Source: Gordius sp. MW1
Lineage: Eukaryota > Nematomorpha > Gordioida > Gordea > Gordiidae
Direction of reading: 5' to 3'
Assembly: GCA_964036665.1 (NCBI GenBank)
Contig: OZ038532.1
Span: 434,001 to 498,000 of the forward strand
DNA: 64,000 bases
Below are positions 45,613-55,633 of the stretch, piece by piece (the stretch's first letter is position 1; every line of letters begins with the position of its first letter). Below the pieces are notes generated by a model that saw nothing but the letters and a program-made list of their open reading frames with translations, had not been told where the DNA came from and searched no databases. Position numbers and translations under genes: made by a program.

Positions 45613-46227
45613 TCATCTTCCTCTTTTTAGAAGAGGCCAGGAATCCAAAAAAGATTTGAAATTAAATTTTGCAATTAAGATAGCTATTGATTGTTTCAAT
45701 AAAAATGAGGGGGAATGTTTGGAGGGAGGGGATCGCCTGCCAATTTTTCTGAATAAAGCCAACGCCATTTTTCCATAGGTTCCTGAACAGGAGGAAACTA
45801 TTGGGATAAAAATACTAGAGTCCAAAAGGGCCTTATATTTTTGGAGCTTGCGTTCTTCAGCGAGGGCCATGGGGTCATAATTAAGATTAGAGGGGGCAAA
45901 TAGGTCTATGCATGTAAAATCCCACTTTAAAAAGAGACCATTTTCCCATGGGACTAACGAGGAACCGTCAGGACGCATTCGATCTTCAAGGGCAGGATCC
46001 GAAGGTTCAAGTATGGAGGGAATATGGGCCTTTCTAAGGGCTGACTGGATAATAGAACTAATTTTAGAGTCTCGCAAGTGTTTAAATTTATTTAGTCTGC
46101 AGTGTAACGGGAGGCGTGCTTCTTCATCCACTGGCAGGTTGCAATTTTTACAGGCATATGCCTTGGTGTATTTTATTCCCAGGCGTAGTGCTATATTGTA
46201 GGATAGCTCGCAATCCTCTAACATCAT
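45613..46227 (-). pseudogene. retrotransposon CCHC/endonuclease region
   Basis: 204-residue frame starting in MMLEDCELSYNIALRLG. It holds CKNCNLPVDEEARLPLHC (zinc knuckle) and PDGSSLVPWENGLFLKWDFT followed by CIDLFAPSN and a KYKALL segment, fitting the PD...D...K layout of restriction-like endonucleases. It belongs to the element above, and the frame is broken from the RT by a shift near 46250. Confidence 0.75.
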
Positions 46228-46253
46228 TTTGGAGAACTTGCTAGGATACGCCT

Positions 46254-47621
46254 CTAGCCATTCATGTCTAGATTTTCAAACACCAAAGATCTAAGGTTGT
46301 AATGTTGTTTGGTATCGCAGCTCGAGAGGAGATAAGCAACGGAGCGCGAAACCAAACATGCATCCCAATCCTTTTGATTTGGTGTTTGTGGTGGTGAGCT
46401 TTCTGGTAGAACATTTAAATTCCAAAGGGATAGGGCCTGTATAAATGTTTCATCAAGTGAGTATGAGATTAGTTTGGCGACGATGGATTTTGAGGATAAG
46501 TGGGAGGATATAAATGAGGCCAAGGATAAGGAGCTTGGTGAACGAATTCCCAGAACCCCAGATTTTGTTGGTAATGTGGCTTGTAGCCAGGTGTTAGCAT
46601 CGAATGATAAGTTCAGGGTGGATTCGATGACAGATTTTATGTGGGTTTCGAAATTATGTAAAAATTGTGTATGCAAAAATGCGCTTGTGGATCGGAGGCA
46701 TAATAATATTTTGGCTATATTAAAGTAGTTTTTCAATATGTAAAATGCGTGATGGCGGGCATAAGCTTAAAAATTTCATTTTTACATTTTAATTTTTAAG
46801 GTTATCGTCGAGATAACTTCTTAAGCACTCAGGACCGTTTATTGGAGAACCTAGTAAAAATACCTCGTCCTTCTCAAGGCGTAGAAAAGATGCAAAGAAC
46901 GGGTGGATGTCAGTTGTGCTGTCAGAATAAATTTCGCATTTTGTCGCGCTTAAAGATAGGTTAAGTTTTATGTAAATAGTATTCATTAATGATGTTAAGA
47001 GCTTTGATTAGCTCTTCCGTGGTGCCTGATAGAGTGGCATCGTCGAGATACCATACGTTTAACTTTAAATTGCATTTTTCCTTGATTTCATCTATTAATG
47101 GTTTGATGGCCATACAAAATCAGGGGGGGGGGGCCAAGGGGGTCCCCCTGTTGAATGCCGTGCTGAATCAATTAAATAATGCCCGAATTTTAGGATAGAG
47201 GGTGTCCCATAACTTAAAAGGATATAATTAGCATATTTAGGATAAGTCTCGATAAAAGTTTTAATAAAGGAATCTCTGTTTAAGTTATTAATAGCGTTTA
47301 AAAAATCTAATTTTAAAAAAGACTCATTGGGTAATAGATTTTCGAGGGTCAATCTTGCGGCGTGGTTGCTATTTCATACCCTCCTTTGACCCCGAAGCCT
47401 AGCTGGTGAGGCATTAGCGATAGGGTTAAATTTGGTTTAATTGCTTTGCATATTATTTTAGAGATGATTCTTCTAAAAACTCCGCCGATAGCGATCGGTC
47501 TCAATGTTTTTATCGTGTACCCATACACGAAGAATGAAATTAGCGTATCCGGAGATACAAGTATACAAAGACTAAGCCAGATGTTTACTTTGTTTGTAAA
47601 AGGTATAGACGCCGCCGCCAC
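46254..47621 (-). pseudogene. retrotransposon RT core, fragmented
   Basis: Pieces in different frames: RPIAIGGVFRRIISKIICK and HQLGFGVKGGYE (47499-47380), FLKLDFLNAINNLNRDSFIK (about 47330-47270), the QQGxPLGPP region spoiled by a poly-G run near 47125, the YLDD region at about 47040, and FLHNFETHIKSVIESTLNL onward (46736-46254). At least three frameshifts. The insertion at 47511 removes continuity with the upstream RT. Confidence 0.75.
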
Positions 47622-48057
47622 ACGTCTCTCCTTTTCTAATTAAGTTTAGTACGCATATTAAATCCCCCCCCCGACGCGCTGATATTATTTATTTTATCCC
47701 CATATATGATTGTGTATCACTGATAATATGCCTGAGTCATTATGATAGTACGGGGATATCTTTTAGATATTAATTAATTTATTCTTGGTTGTATTTGTGT
47801 AATAGAAATAAAGTTTATACACAAGAGAGATTTTAGTTTAATAATACGACATTTTTACCGGGGAGAAGGTTGGTTTTCCCCGGCCCCCTATCATCCAGTA
47901 AAATCTCCCCAATATATCTCTAAAAACTCCCCAATATATTCTAAATGACCTATCCCCCTTTTCATCAATTTAATCCTGCCACGAATATTCTTCCCAAGTT
48001 ATTCTGGGTCCAACAAGTTTTTAATCATATCACATAAAAATGCCTGGATATGAAATT
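47514..48057. repeat. left arm of 544-bp palindrome
   Basis: Reverse complement of 48117-48660 over 544 bp. The only difference I found is AAAATCTCCCC against the arm's AAGATCTCCCC (near 47903). The outer end CGTGTACCCATACACG is itself a hairpin. Contains CCCCCCCCGACGCGC and CGTATCCGGAGATAC, shared with 49079-49582. Confidence 0.93.
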
Positions 48058-48116
48058 GGCGCCGGAAAGGTGGAATCGAACCACTTCGCCGTTAAGCGAC
48101 TACAGGTTTGAAGCCT
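48057..48116 (-). tRNA. 3' portion of tRNA-Sec, truncated
   Basis: Read on the minus strand it is AGGCTTCAAACCT (anticodon stem and loop, anticodon TCA), a long variable arm with TCGC / GCGA stem, GTGGTTCGATTCCAC (T arm), the acceptor 3' strand, and a final CGCCA. These are the hallmarks of animal selenocysteine tRNA. The 5' acceptor strand and D arm are missing, so this is not a functional gene. The encoded CCA shows it was copied from mature tRNA, not from a tRNA gene. Confidence 0.85.
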
Positions 48117-48660
48117 AATTTCATATCCAGGCATTTTTATGTGATATGATTAAAAACTTGTTGGACCCAGAATAACTTGGGAAGAATATTCGTGGCAGGA
48201 TTAAATTGATGAAAAGGGGGATAGGTCATTTAGAATATATTGGGGAGTTTTTAGAGATATATTGGGGAGATCTTACTGGATGATAGGGGGCCGGGGAAAA
48301 CCAACCTTCTCCCCGGTAAAAATGTCGTATTATTAAACTAAAATCTCTCTTGTGTATAAACTTTATTTCTATTACACAAATACAACCAAGAATAAATTAA
48401 TTAATATCTAAAAGATATCCCCGTACTATCATAATGACTCAGGCATATTATCAGTGATACACAATCATATATGGGGATAAAATAAATAATATCAGCGCGT
48501 CGGGGGGGGGATTTAATATGCGTACTAAACTTAATTAGAAAAGGAGAGACGTGTGGCGGCGGCGTCTATACCTTTTACAAACAAAGTAAACATCTGGCTT
48601 AGTCTTTGTATACTTGTATCTCCGGATACGCTAATTTCATTCTTCGTGTATGGGTACACG
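48117..48660. repeat. right arm of 544-bp palindrome
   Basis: Inverted copy of 47514-48057, starting AATTTCATATCCAGGC directly after the tRNA segment and ending at GGGTACACG. Arm lengths are equal to the base. Confidence 0.93.
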
Positions 48661-49078
48661 CATATTAAAATGCTGAGAATTCCTCATTTTAGATGGATTT
48701 CAGAACGACAATAACAGAATTATCCAATAAAAAGAAATTCATAGAGCCGGGATTCAGTTACCTATAGAGCGGGGAAGAAAATTATTATTGGATTATTCCA
48801 GGAGTATTCCCACAAGCCATAGATGAGGTATTTATAATTACATCCCGTTGGCCATGAATACTTAATTTTTCAAAAGAAGAGACCACGTGATTGCTTTGAA
48901 GGATACACATGTCGTATATAATAATTTTTGGATAGTTAGTATAATATTTTTGATATTGTTACTATTAATATCATGTAAACCCATAATTAGAACGTTGTTG
49001 ATAAAAACCATCCGATTGCATGATATCAATTATTCTTTTATCCACCCCTGGTCCTAATTTTTTTTGGAAAACCGCAAG

Positions 49079-49582
49079 GTATCGTATCCGGAGATACGAA
49101 GATATTTCCCCCCCCCCCCCCTGTTCTTTTATAAAAAGAAACGCCGCCGCTCACTATACGTGGTACGTATGTTACTTTTTCTTTCCCCCATGCCCCCTGA
49201 CACAAAAGGTTAATTGATTGTAACATCTGTGTACTGAATATATACATAGAACTTTATTCCTTTACATTTAATTTCTAGTACGCGTATGTTATCCCCCCCC
49301 CCGACGCGCTTATACGTATTTGTTATTTCTACCAATACGCATCATTGATTTTTACATACTCGAGAGTTGCGTGATTTTATTCATTAATAAATTTATTCTT
49401 GGAGATAAATAAAATACATAAAGGACCTAAAGAAAGAATTAAATGGTGAGTCCCCCCTTTGGGGGGGGGACAAGGTTTATCACTTTAGTGACCAATATTT
49501 CCCCCAATTCTAGCAATGATAATTCCCCCTTCCTTCAAATCATTTTTATTCATATCTTATATTCCTTTTTAAAGATATGAAA
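49079..49582 (+). repeat. diverged 3' LTR-like sequence
   Basis: Shares with the left LTR, in order: CGTATCCGGAGATAC, GCCGCCGC, TAGTACGC, ATCCCCCCCCC followed by GACGCGCT, AATAAATTTATTCTTGG, and the end GATATGAAA. The sequence between landmarks is substantially different, unlike the near-identical palindrome arms. Confidence 0.6.
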
Positions 49583-49782
49583 GTTTTGTTTGGTTTTTCG
49601 ATAGCAAGTAACTTTGCCCCAAAGACTATCGGTCGTACTTCCTGGGGAATGTTGCTATTAATGATTAGATTGCAAAAATTTGTTAGGGCAGTGAGTAAAA
49701 CAGGAGAGTTAATGTTTTCAACTTTTATGAGATCTTGAAGATAGATTGGTTTAATGCCATCCAAACCTGCAGCAGAATCCAT
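49546..49782 (-). pseudogene. retrotransposon RT N-terminal segment
   Basis: Encodes AAGLDGIKPIYLQDLIKVEN and then VRPIVFGAKLLAIEKPNKT, RT motifs 0-2 of the element at 45.6-50.6 kb. The frame enters the LTR insertion at 49587 and continues at 47505. Confidence 0.8.
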
Positions 49783-49919
49783 GGGAAAAGAATGGATAGC
49801 TTCACTTATGTCTAAGGACTTTAAAATTATGCAGGATGGTGTAAGGAGGAAGGTATATTGTGAGTAATGTTTGTGGTGTTTTGCTAAGAGTTGTTGATAC
49901 TCCTGACTAGGGGTTACAA

Positions 49920-50560
49920 TTAGATTATTACCTCCAAAAGTCTCATAGCCCCTTTGATGTTAAAGGAATTAATTTTCCTTGAAATCCTATTTGCCGTTTG
50001 TTTTGGAGTAAAAGGCTTTAATTCTCTCTCTGAATGTGTGTAAGGCTCAAGGGTATCATTTACATTAAAATTCAAAATATCCTTTTTAATTTTCTGTGAT
50101 AAATTAGACTCTTTAGTTTGAGATGGAGCCAAAATATGATAAGAAAATTTGATAAGTTTTTCCCATGCTGTGATGTTGTGTGGGTCACTAATAATGCTGT
50201 TAAGCAAATTTATCAAAAATTGTTGCATGCAAGGTTTGGCTCCTCTTGGAATTCTTGAAATTGTGGGGGTGAAGTCATGTGTTAAAAGGACTTTACTCCA
50301 AGTTGAATCAAGAGGCTCATCGATAAAATAAACATTATTAGGAGTAGCTGGGAATGTATTAGAGTTAGGTGTAATATCAATATTATTATTAGATTCAATT
50401 TCTAATGCTGTAGGAGGACATATTATACTTGGGGGGCAGCTTACCAGATGAAGGGCATTTAGCCAATAATGGGCCATGGTGGACAAAACAATTTTTTTTG
50501 TTTAAACAAATGTTTCTCTTACATGTAGGGCATAGAGATTTAAGTGCTACCATGGGTGTA
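49920..50560 (-). pseudogene. retrotransposon N-terminal region
   Basis: Probable start ATG near 50552 (MVALKSLCPTC). A Cys/His cluster CPTCKRNICLNKKNCFVHH lies at the beginning, followed in another frame by a Ser/Pro/Asn-rich region and PFTPKQTANRISRKINSFN. There is no apurinic-type endonuclease domain here, which fits an element that carries its endonuclease at the C-terminus. Confidence 0.65.
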
Positions 50561-50642
50561 AATTTAAACGTACAAGTTTGATATTTTCAGGGTACGTGTT
50601 TAATTGATATTATGCCTTTAGTAAAAGTGATGTAATAGCATA

Positions 50643-51101
50643 ACCCCGCGTTCGTGATGACGCGCGAAGCGACAAAAAGCGAAGTGAATTTTTGTGCTAA
50701 TTTATCAAACTTTTTATTATTTTTCTTAATATCTTATATTCATCGTGAATTTTATCATATATCACGAAAATAACAATTGTAGATATGAGGTGTATATAGT
50801 GAAACCGCAGACAATTATTTTCGCCTGCGGCAAAAAGCGAACGAAAATAATTTTTTTACCATTGCGCGAAAAGTACAAAAAGATATGTATCTTAATTTTC
50901 GTTCGCTTTTTGCCGCAGGCGAATATAATCGTCTTCGGTTTACTATGTATACCTCATATTTACAATTGTTATTTTCGTGATATATGATAAAATTCAGAAG
51001 ATGATTATAAGATATTAAGAAATATAATGAAAAGTTTAATAAATTAGCACAAAAACTCACTTCGCTTTTTTTCGCTTCGCGCGTCATCACGAACGCGGGG
51101 T
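50643..51101. mobile_element. foldback element, ~205-bp arms
   Basis: Ends ACCCCGCGTTCGTGATGACG and its complement at 51101. The arms are ~205 bp, imperfect, with a ~50-nt centre. They include GCGAAGCGA / TTCGCTTCGC and CGCCTGCGGCAAAAAGCG in both orientations. No coding capacity. A similar terminus stands alone at 52365-52422. Confidence 0.88.
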
Positions 51102-51930
51102 AAGTCTGTTTATTTTTAGATTTAAGTGGTATACAGCAAAATTAAAAGGTTGTTATGCAATATAAATTTAAATAAGGTGGGATCAGGGAGTTCATAAATG
51201 AGCATAGTTAAATTGTATATTGCCTGAATAATAGATCATATGAATAATAAAAATTGTATATTTCTCAAATTTTGATATCTGTTTAGAAAAATTAAACCTT
51301 TTATCCAGGGGGATCAGGGTTTATTGGTGTAAAAGGGTGTACAAGTTAAATATGCTTCTATATTAGTCTTGTTTGTATTGATTCTAAACTGTACAGCGTT
51401 TTGTATTGGTTATATGGGTAAGCTGGTTATCTAAGTTTGATATTAATGTAGAAATGCGTTGAAGTGTATATCTTCATGCTTAAAGAGTGGTATGTTTTAA
51501 TGTGGAATTAGTGGATATAAGAGATTAATTGATTGTGAAGTTGTATAATGGATTTTCTTTGATATAGGCTTGATTTAAACCTCTAAATTCTTCATGGTAG
51601 AAAGCCTTGAATTAGGTGGTAAAATGTAATTGTCTCAAGTTATAAGGGGATCATTATGATTGTCTATATTGGCTTTAATATTATTTTCTTTTGCACTATG
51701 GTGTGTTAAAAGTATTTCGGAATAGATAAAAAGAAAAAGTCAATATTGAAATATAAATCAGCTGTAATTGCTATCCATATCATTAATTAAAATTAAGCCT
51801 AATATCACAGTGCTTTAGTGTATTTATAAACATTAGCAACTTAAAGTGTACTGGGAATATATAGTCTGGCTAAGAGCGGATATTAATTAAGTAAGGGTGT
51901 AGTCCGCCATTTAAAGTTAACACCAGCTGC
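51102..51930. other. AT-rich stretch, no gene seen
   Basis: Between the foldback element and the MITE at 51931. No recognisable coding segment or repeat. Confidence 0.4.
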
Positions 51931-52106
51931 CATGGGCGTAGCCAGGCGGAGCAGGGGGGGGGGCGGCTGCCCCCCCCTAATTTATAAAAAAAAAATTTCA
52001 ATGCAAAAACTTTGAAAAATTAAAAAAAATTATGTTTCGCTCCCCTCTAATTGAACTTTTAAACGTTTTGCCCCCCCCCCTAATCCAAAACCTGGCTACA
52101 CCCATG
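51931..52106. mobile_element. MITE, GGGCGTAGCCAGG family
   Basis: CATGGGCGTAGCCAGGCGGA at the left and CCTGGCTACACCCATG at the right. G-run and C-run tracts are inside both ends. One of the best preserved copies. Confidence 0.8.
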
Positions 52107-52364
52107 GCATCCACTAAATGAAAACATATAAATACCTTGCTCATCCTAAAATAATTGAAGAATCTCATTAGACAGATCACTAATTTAGGAAAGGTAGGGT
52201 AATATTCACTTTCTTTAACACATTTACATTAATCTTATTAACATTTATGTTTTCATAGCATAATATAAATATCAGTATTTAACGTTAGGTGTTAAACCAT
52301 GTTAAAAGCGAATTAAATGGCACGCATTATGAACAACGATCCGAATGGCTTAAACATTTTCGCG

Positions 52365-52422
52365 AATCAAAATTCGCTTCGCTTTTTTTCGCTTCGCGCG
52401 TCATCACGAACGCCCCGTTACT
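52365..52422. mobile_element. single terminus of the 50643 foldback family
   Basis: AATTCGCTTCGCTTTTTTTC GCTTCGCGCGTCATCACGAA CGCCCCGTTA matches the right end of the element at 51050-51101. The opposite terminus was not found, so it is a fragment or solo end. Confidence 0.6.
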
Positions 52423-52732
52423 CATCCTGCATGATGCGGTAATTATAAATTGGTGTTCATTCTGTTTGAATATTATACAAGTTAACTAAGGAGGCTAGAG
52501 ATTTTTAAGCATCCGCCTAACGATTTCAAAAGTACAATAGAGTATTTAATGACACCGTAATAGATTAATCTTAAATCATGAGTTTTTTAGAAGTTTATAT
52601 GCTTCTACCTCCCTATATAAATACATAGTTTTGCCATATGCATGACTTTTCACATTATAAGCTGGGTTAGCAGGTGCATTCAAATCAACTATAAGTGCGA
52701 TAAAATAAATATACGAACCTATATATATATAT

Positions 52733-55141
52733 TTTTTTTAAATGTATATATTGTTTATTTGAACGTAAGAACATTATAAAACGAATTGTTAAAATTCGAA
52801 ATATATAAGAGCGGGTATATAAAAAAAAATTATAATTAAAAAGCGTCGCATGTGTCATCTAATAAAAAAGGCCAGCTGTCGGCCAGGGATTTAAAATTGT
52901 ACGTGGCGATAAAGATACCAATTTTTTGTTTAGGTAAAAAATTTGTGGAATATTTAGAGGGCGGGCAGCGCGGCTGATATCTTTAAAAAGCTTGATGGCG
53001 GCAGGACCAAAAGTCCCAGAACACGAGGCAACGATAGGGGTAAAGATATTAGAGGGTAGGAGGGCCTGGTATTTTACCGTTTTGCGGTGTTCGGCGAGGG
53101 TCAGAGCATTATAGTTCTGGTTAGAGGGGGCGAAAATGTCTATGCAGGCGAAATCCCATTTAAGGGGTAGACCATTTTGCCAAGGGATGAGGGTAGAGCC
53201 GTCTGGTCGCATCCTTCCCTCCAACGAAGGGTCTGACGGCTCTAAGACGGACGGGATATTGGCAAGCGGCTTGGATAAGGCTATTCACCCTTTCGTGCCT
53301 TATGTATTTAAATTTATTGTAAAGGCAGTGTAGGGTGCCTTGCATAAATGTCTATGTTCTGGGAGCAGTTGTGGCAGGAATATTCTTTGAATAGAAAATT
53401 CCTAGTCTGAGGGCAATGGAGTATGCTAGCTCTGGGTCCTCCAACATCAATCCAGAAAGTGAGCTAGGATAAGCTTCTAGCCACTCGTGACCCGATCCAT
53501 CAGAAACCAAAGATTTAAGGTTGAAGTGCTGGCGGGCGTCGCAACTCGATAAGAGGTAATCAACGGAGCGCGATACGAGGCCAGCATCCCAATCCTTTTG
53601 TTTTGAGGTTATGGGGAAAGGGGTCGCTGGATTGACGTTGGCGGACTAGACATCTAGAGCTTGCACAAACGAAGGATCCTCACTTGTTGTGATTAATCGG
53701 TCGATCAAACCTTGGGCGGATTTATACGAAGAGATAAAAGCTGCTAAAGAAATTGAGGTAGCTAGGCGTATGCCTAAGTCGCCAGCTTTGGTAGGTAATG
53801 AGGCTTGGAGCCACGAAGAAGTGCTGAATTTGATATTAAGGATGGCTTCTAGCGTGTTTTTCATGAAGCTATCGTAGCTTTTTAAAATCTCGGGTAATAA
53901 AAAAGCTGATGATGACCGGAAGCAGTGTTGAATTTTTGAGATATTAAAATAATTTTTGATTATATAAAACGCATGATGTTTTGGGAGGGTATTAAGAATT
54001 TCCGTCTTCGAGAAAAGAGTTGATAAGTGCCTATGTAAAAATTCTATTAAGGCGATTTGCCCACCTATTGGTGAGCCTAGATGAGTTAAACTCTTCATTT
54101 CAACTTTTAAAAAGGCTTAAAAATTGGAAATAAGTCTGTATCCGGGCACTGATATATCTCGCATTTAGAGATATTTAATTTCAGGTTTAGGATACCTTAT
54201 AATCTCGGATTAAAAGAATGGCCTTAGAGATTTCTTCCGGAGGACCGCATAGGGTAGCATCGTCTAGGTACCAGACGTTTAATGATAAAGAGCATTGGTT
54301 TGAGAGAGAGTCGGTTAAATTTATTACTAGACAAAACAAAGGTGGACCTAGAGGGTCACCCTGTTGAATACCTTCTGCCGATTCAATTAAAAAGTCCCCA
54401 ATTAGTTTTGATATGCAACCGTAACTTAAACTGATGTAATTTGCAAACTTTGGGAACTCATCAATGAAGGAATTAATTATCGTTTCTCGGCGAATATCAT
54501 TGAATGCATTGGCAAAGTCCAATTTAACCATGCAGTGATTGCAGGGAATTTGTTGAAGACTTATCCGCGCAGCGTGATTGGCAGCCTCACAGCCGCCTTT
54601 AACCCCAAACCCTAATTGATGAGGAATTAACTTGTCGCTTAAACTGGATTTGATTGTCTTACAAATGAGTTTTGATATAATACGTCGGAAAACACTGCCA
54701 ATAGCAATGGGTCTTACCGAATTATCAGGTTTTTTGATAGCGATGAGTTTAGCGCCGAACAATATAGGGATTATTTCGGTAGGAATATTACCGTTGACAA
54801 TTAAATTGCATAGGGACGTTATAGAGTTGAGTAAAATTGCAGCGCTCACGTTTTGGAGGTTAATCAGGTCTTGTAAATAAACGGGGCGGAAACCATCAAG
54901 GCCTGCTGCAAAGTCGATGGGAAAGGAATTGATGGCTTCCCGAATGTCGGATGAGTCTAGTTTTATGGAAGAGGCTGAGGTAGGGAGTCAATTTGCCGAT
55001 GAGGATGGGGGATGTTTAGATTTGAGTTGTTGGTATGAATCAAGGGAGTAAGGAGCAATTGAGTCATTGTCATAAAATATTCTGAAAGCACTTTTGGGGT
55101 TAAAGTTATCAATTTTTTTAGAAATTTGTTTAGCGTTTTTC
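52733..55141 (-). mobile_element. non-LTR retrotransposon, second copy, dead
   Basis: Minus-strand copy of the same family as 45.6-50.6 kb. From 5' to 3': linker (KQISKKIDNFNPKSAFRI), AAGLDGFRPVYLQDLINLQN, RPIAIGSVFRRIISKLICKT, HQLGFGVKGGCE, MVKLDFANAFNDIRRE, IQQGDPLGPPLFCL, WYLDDATLCG (54849-54187), thumb region (54098-53646), endonuclease PDGSTLIPWQNGLPLKWDFA followed by CIDIFAPSN (53224-52859), and a ~125-bp 3' UTR. The catalytic YLDD is intact in this copy. Frameshifts around 54180, 53640 and 53400 kill it. It is truncated at the 5' end near 55141, where a foldback element begins. Confidence 0.88.
54187..54849 (-). pseudogene. reverse transcriptase domain, second copy
   Basis: 220 residues in one frame covering RT motifs 1-5: FGAKLIAIKKPDNSVRPIAI, LGFGVKGGCEAANHAA, VKLDFANAFNDIRRETI, EGIQQGDPLGPPLFCLVI and LNVWYLDDATLCGPP. 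The YLDD box supplies the two catalytic aspartates. It ends at a stop after LLIRDYKVS, where a shift separates it from the thumb region. Confidence 0.85.
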
Positions 55142-55633
55142 AAACGTCAATAACTTGCAAATTAGTCGGTTAAAATTTTGTTTAATAGATTTAATTCGTA
55201 GATATATGGGGAGAAATGTATTCACAATTTTTTTTTATCCTAGCACTTTAACTTTTTAAATTATATACAAAATTAACTATCCATATCGTTTACATTGACA
55301 AATTACACCAGAATTGAGGGCGCCCTCCCTTCTCTTCAACACTAGGAACTAATTGCGTGTTGTTGTTTGTGTTGTTGTTTATCTACTCTACTACTACTAT
55401 TACCAAAACAACAACACGCACTTAATTCCTAGTGTTGAAGAGAAGGGAGGGCGCCCTCAAGTCTGGTGTAATTTGTCAATGCAAAAGATAGGGATAATTA
55501 ATTTTGTATATAATTTAAAAAGTAAAAGGGCTTGGATAAAAAAAAATTGTAAATACATTCCTCTCCACTATATCTACGTATTAAATCTATTTAATAAAAT
55601 TTTTACCGACTAATTTGCAAGTTATTGACGTTT
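55142..55633. mobile_element. foldback element, ~215-bp arms
   Basis: AAACGTCAATAACTTGCAAA at the left and its complement ending GACGTTT at 55633. The arms run inward through GAGGGCGCCCTCCCTTCTCT and continue to GCGTGTTGTTGTT / AACAACAACACGC around a ~40-nt centre. Non-coding. It abuts the truncated 5' end of the retrotransposon. Confidence 0.88.

Larger units (their letters stand above)
47511..49582 (+). mobile_element. LTR-type element with inverted LTR and tRNA spacer
   Basis: Inserted in the RT of the surrounding retrotransposon, flanked by GTTTT on both sides (47506-47510 and 49583-49587). Order: LTR-like sequence 47511-48056 ending GATATGAAAT; a 60-nt segment complementary to the 3' part of selenocysteine tRNA beginning TGGCGCCGGAAAGG (a primer-binding-site arrangement); an inverted LTR copy 48117-48660; ~420 bp internal sequence with only broken frames; and a diverged LTR-like sequence 49079-49582 also ending GATATGAAA. 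Both termini begin TATCGT followed by a stem-loop. No gag or pol is visible, so the element is non-autonomous or a rearranged remnant. The boundary GTTTT duplication (5 bp) fits an LTR element. Confidence 0.7.
45595..50560 (-). mobile_element. non-LTR retrotransposon, interrupted by LTR element
   Basis: The minus-strand element is read from about 50560 down to 45595, with an LTR-type insertion at 47511-49582. N-terminal part (50560-49920): a CPTCKRNIC zinc finger and a hydrophilic region. RT: AAGLDGIKPIYLQDL, FGAKLLAIEKPNKT at 49590, resuming after the insertion with LRPIAIGGVFRRIISKIICK and HQLGFGVKGG near 47400. Next come a thumb/linker region (46736-46254), a CKNC..LPLHC zinc knuckle and an RPDGSSLVPW..WDFTCIDLFAP restriction-like endonuclease region (46227-45613). 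Several frameshifts and gaps split the coding sequence, so this copy is dead. The architecture is that of RLE-encoding non-LTR elements (R2-like superclade). The precise clade is not assigned. Confidence 0.85.

Noticed and set aside
45908-46201. 97-codon plus-strand frame
   Set aside because: Antisense shadow of the retrotransposon endonuclease region on the minus strand.
48661-49078. Possible gag or pol within the LTR-type element
   Set aside because: The longest frame (near 48690, MDFRTTITELSNKKKF) meets several stops within 100 codons and shows no retroelement motif.
50745-51090. Two frames in opposite strands in the foldback element
   Set aside because: They are mirror images of the inverted arms and encode nothing recognisable.
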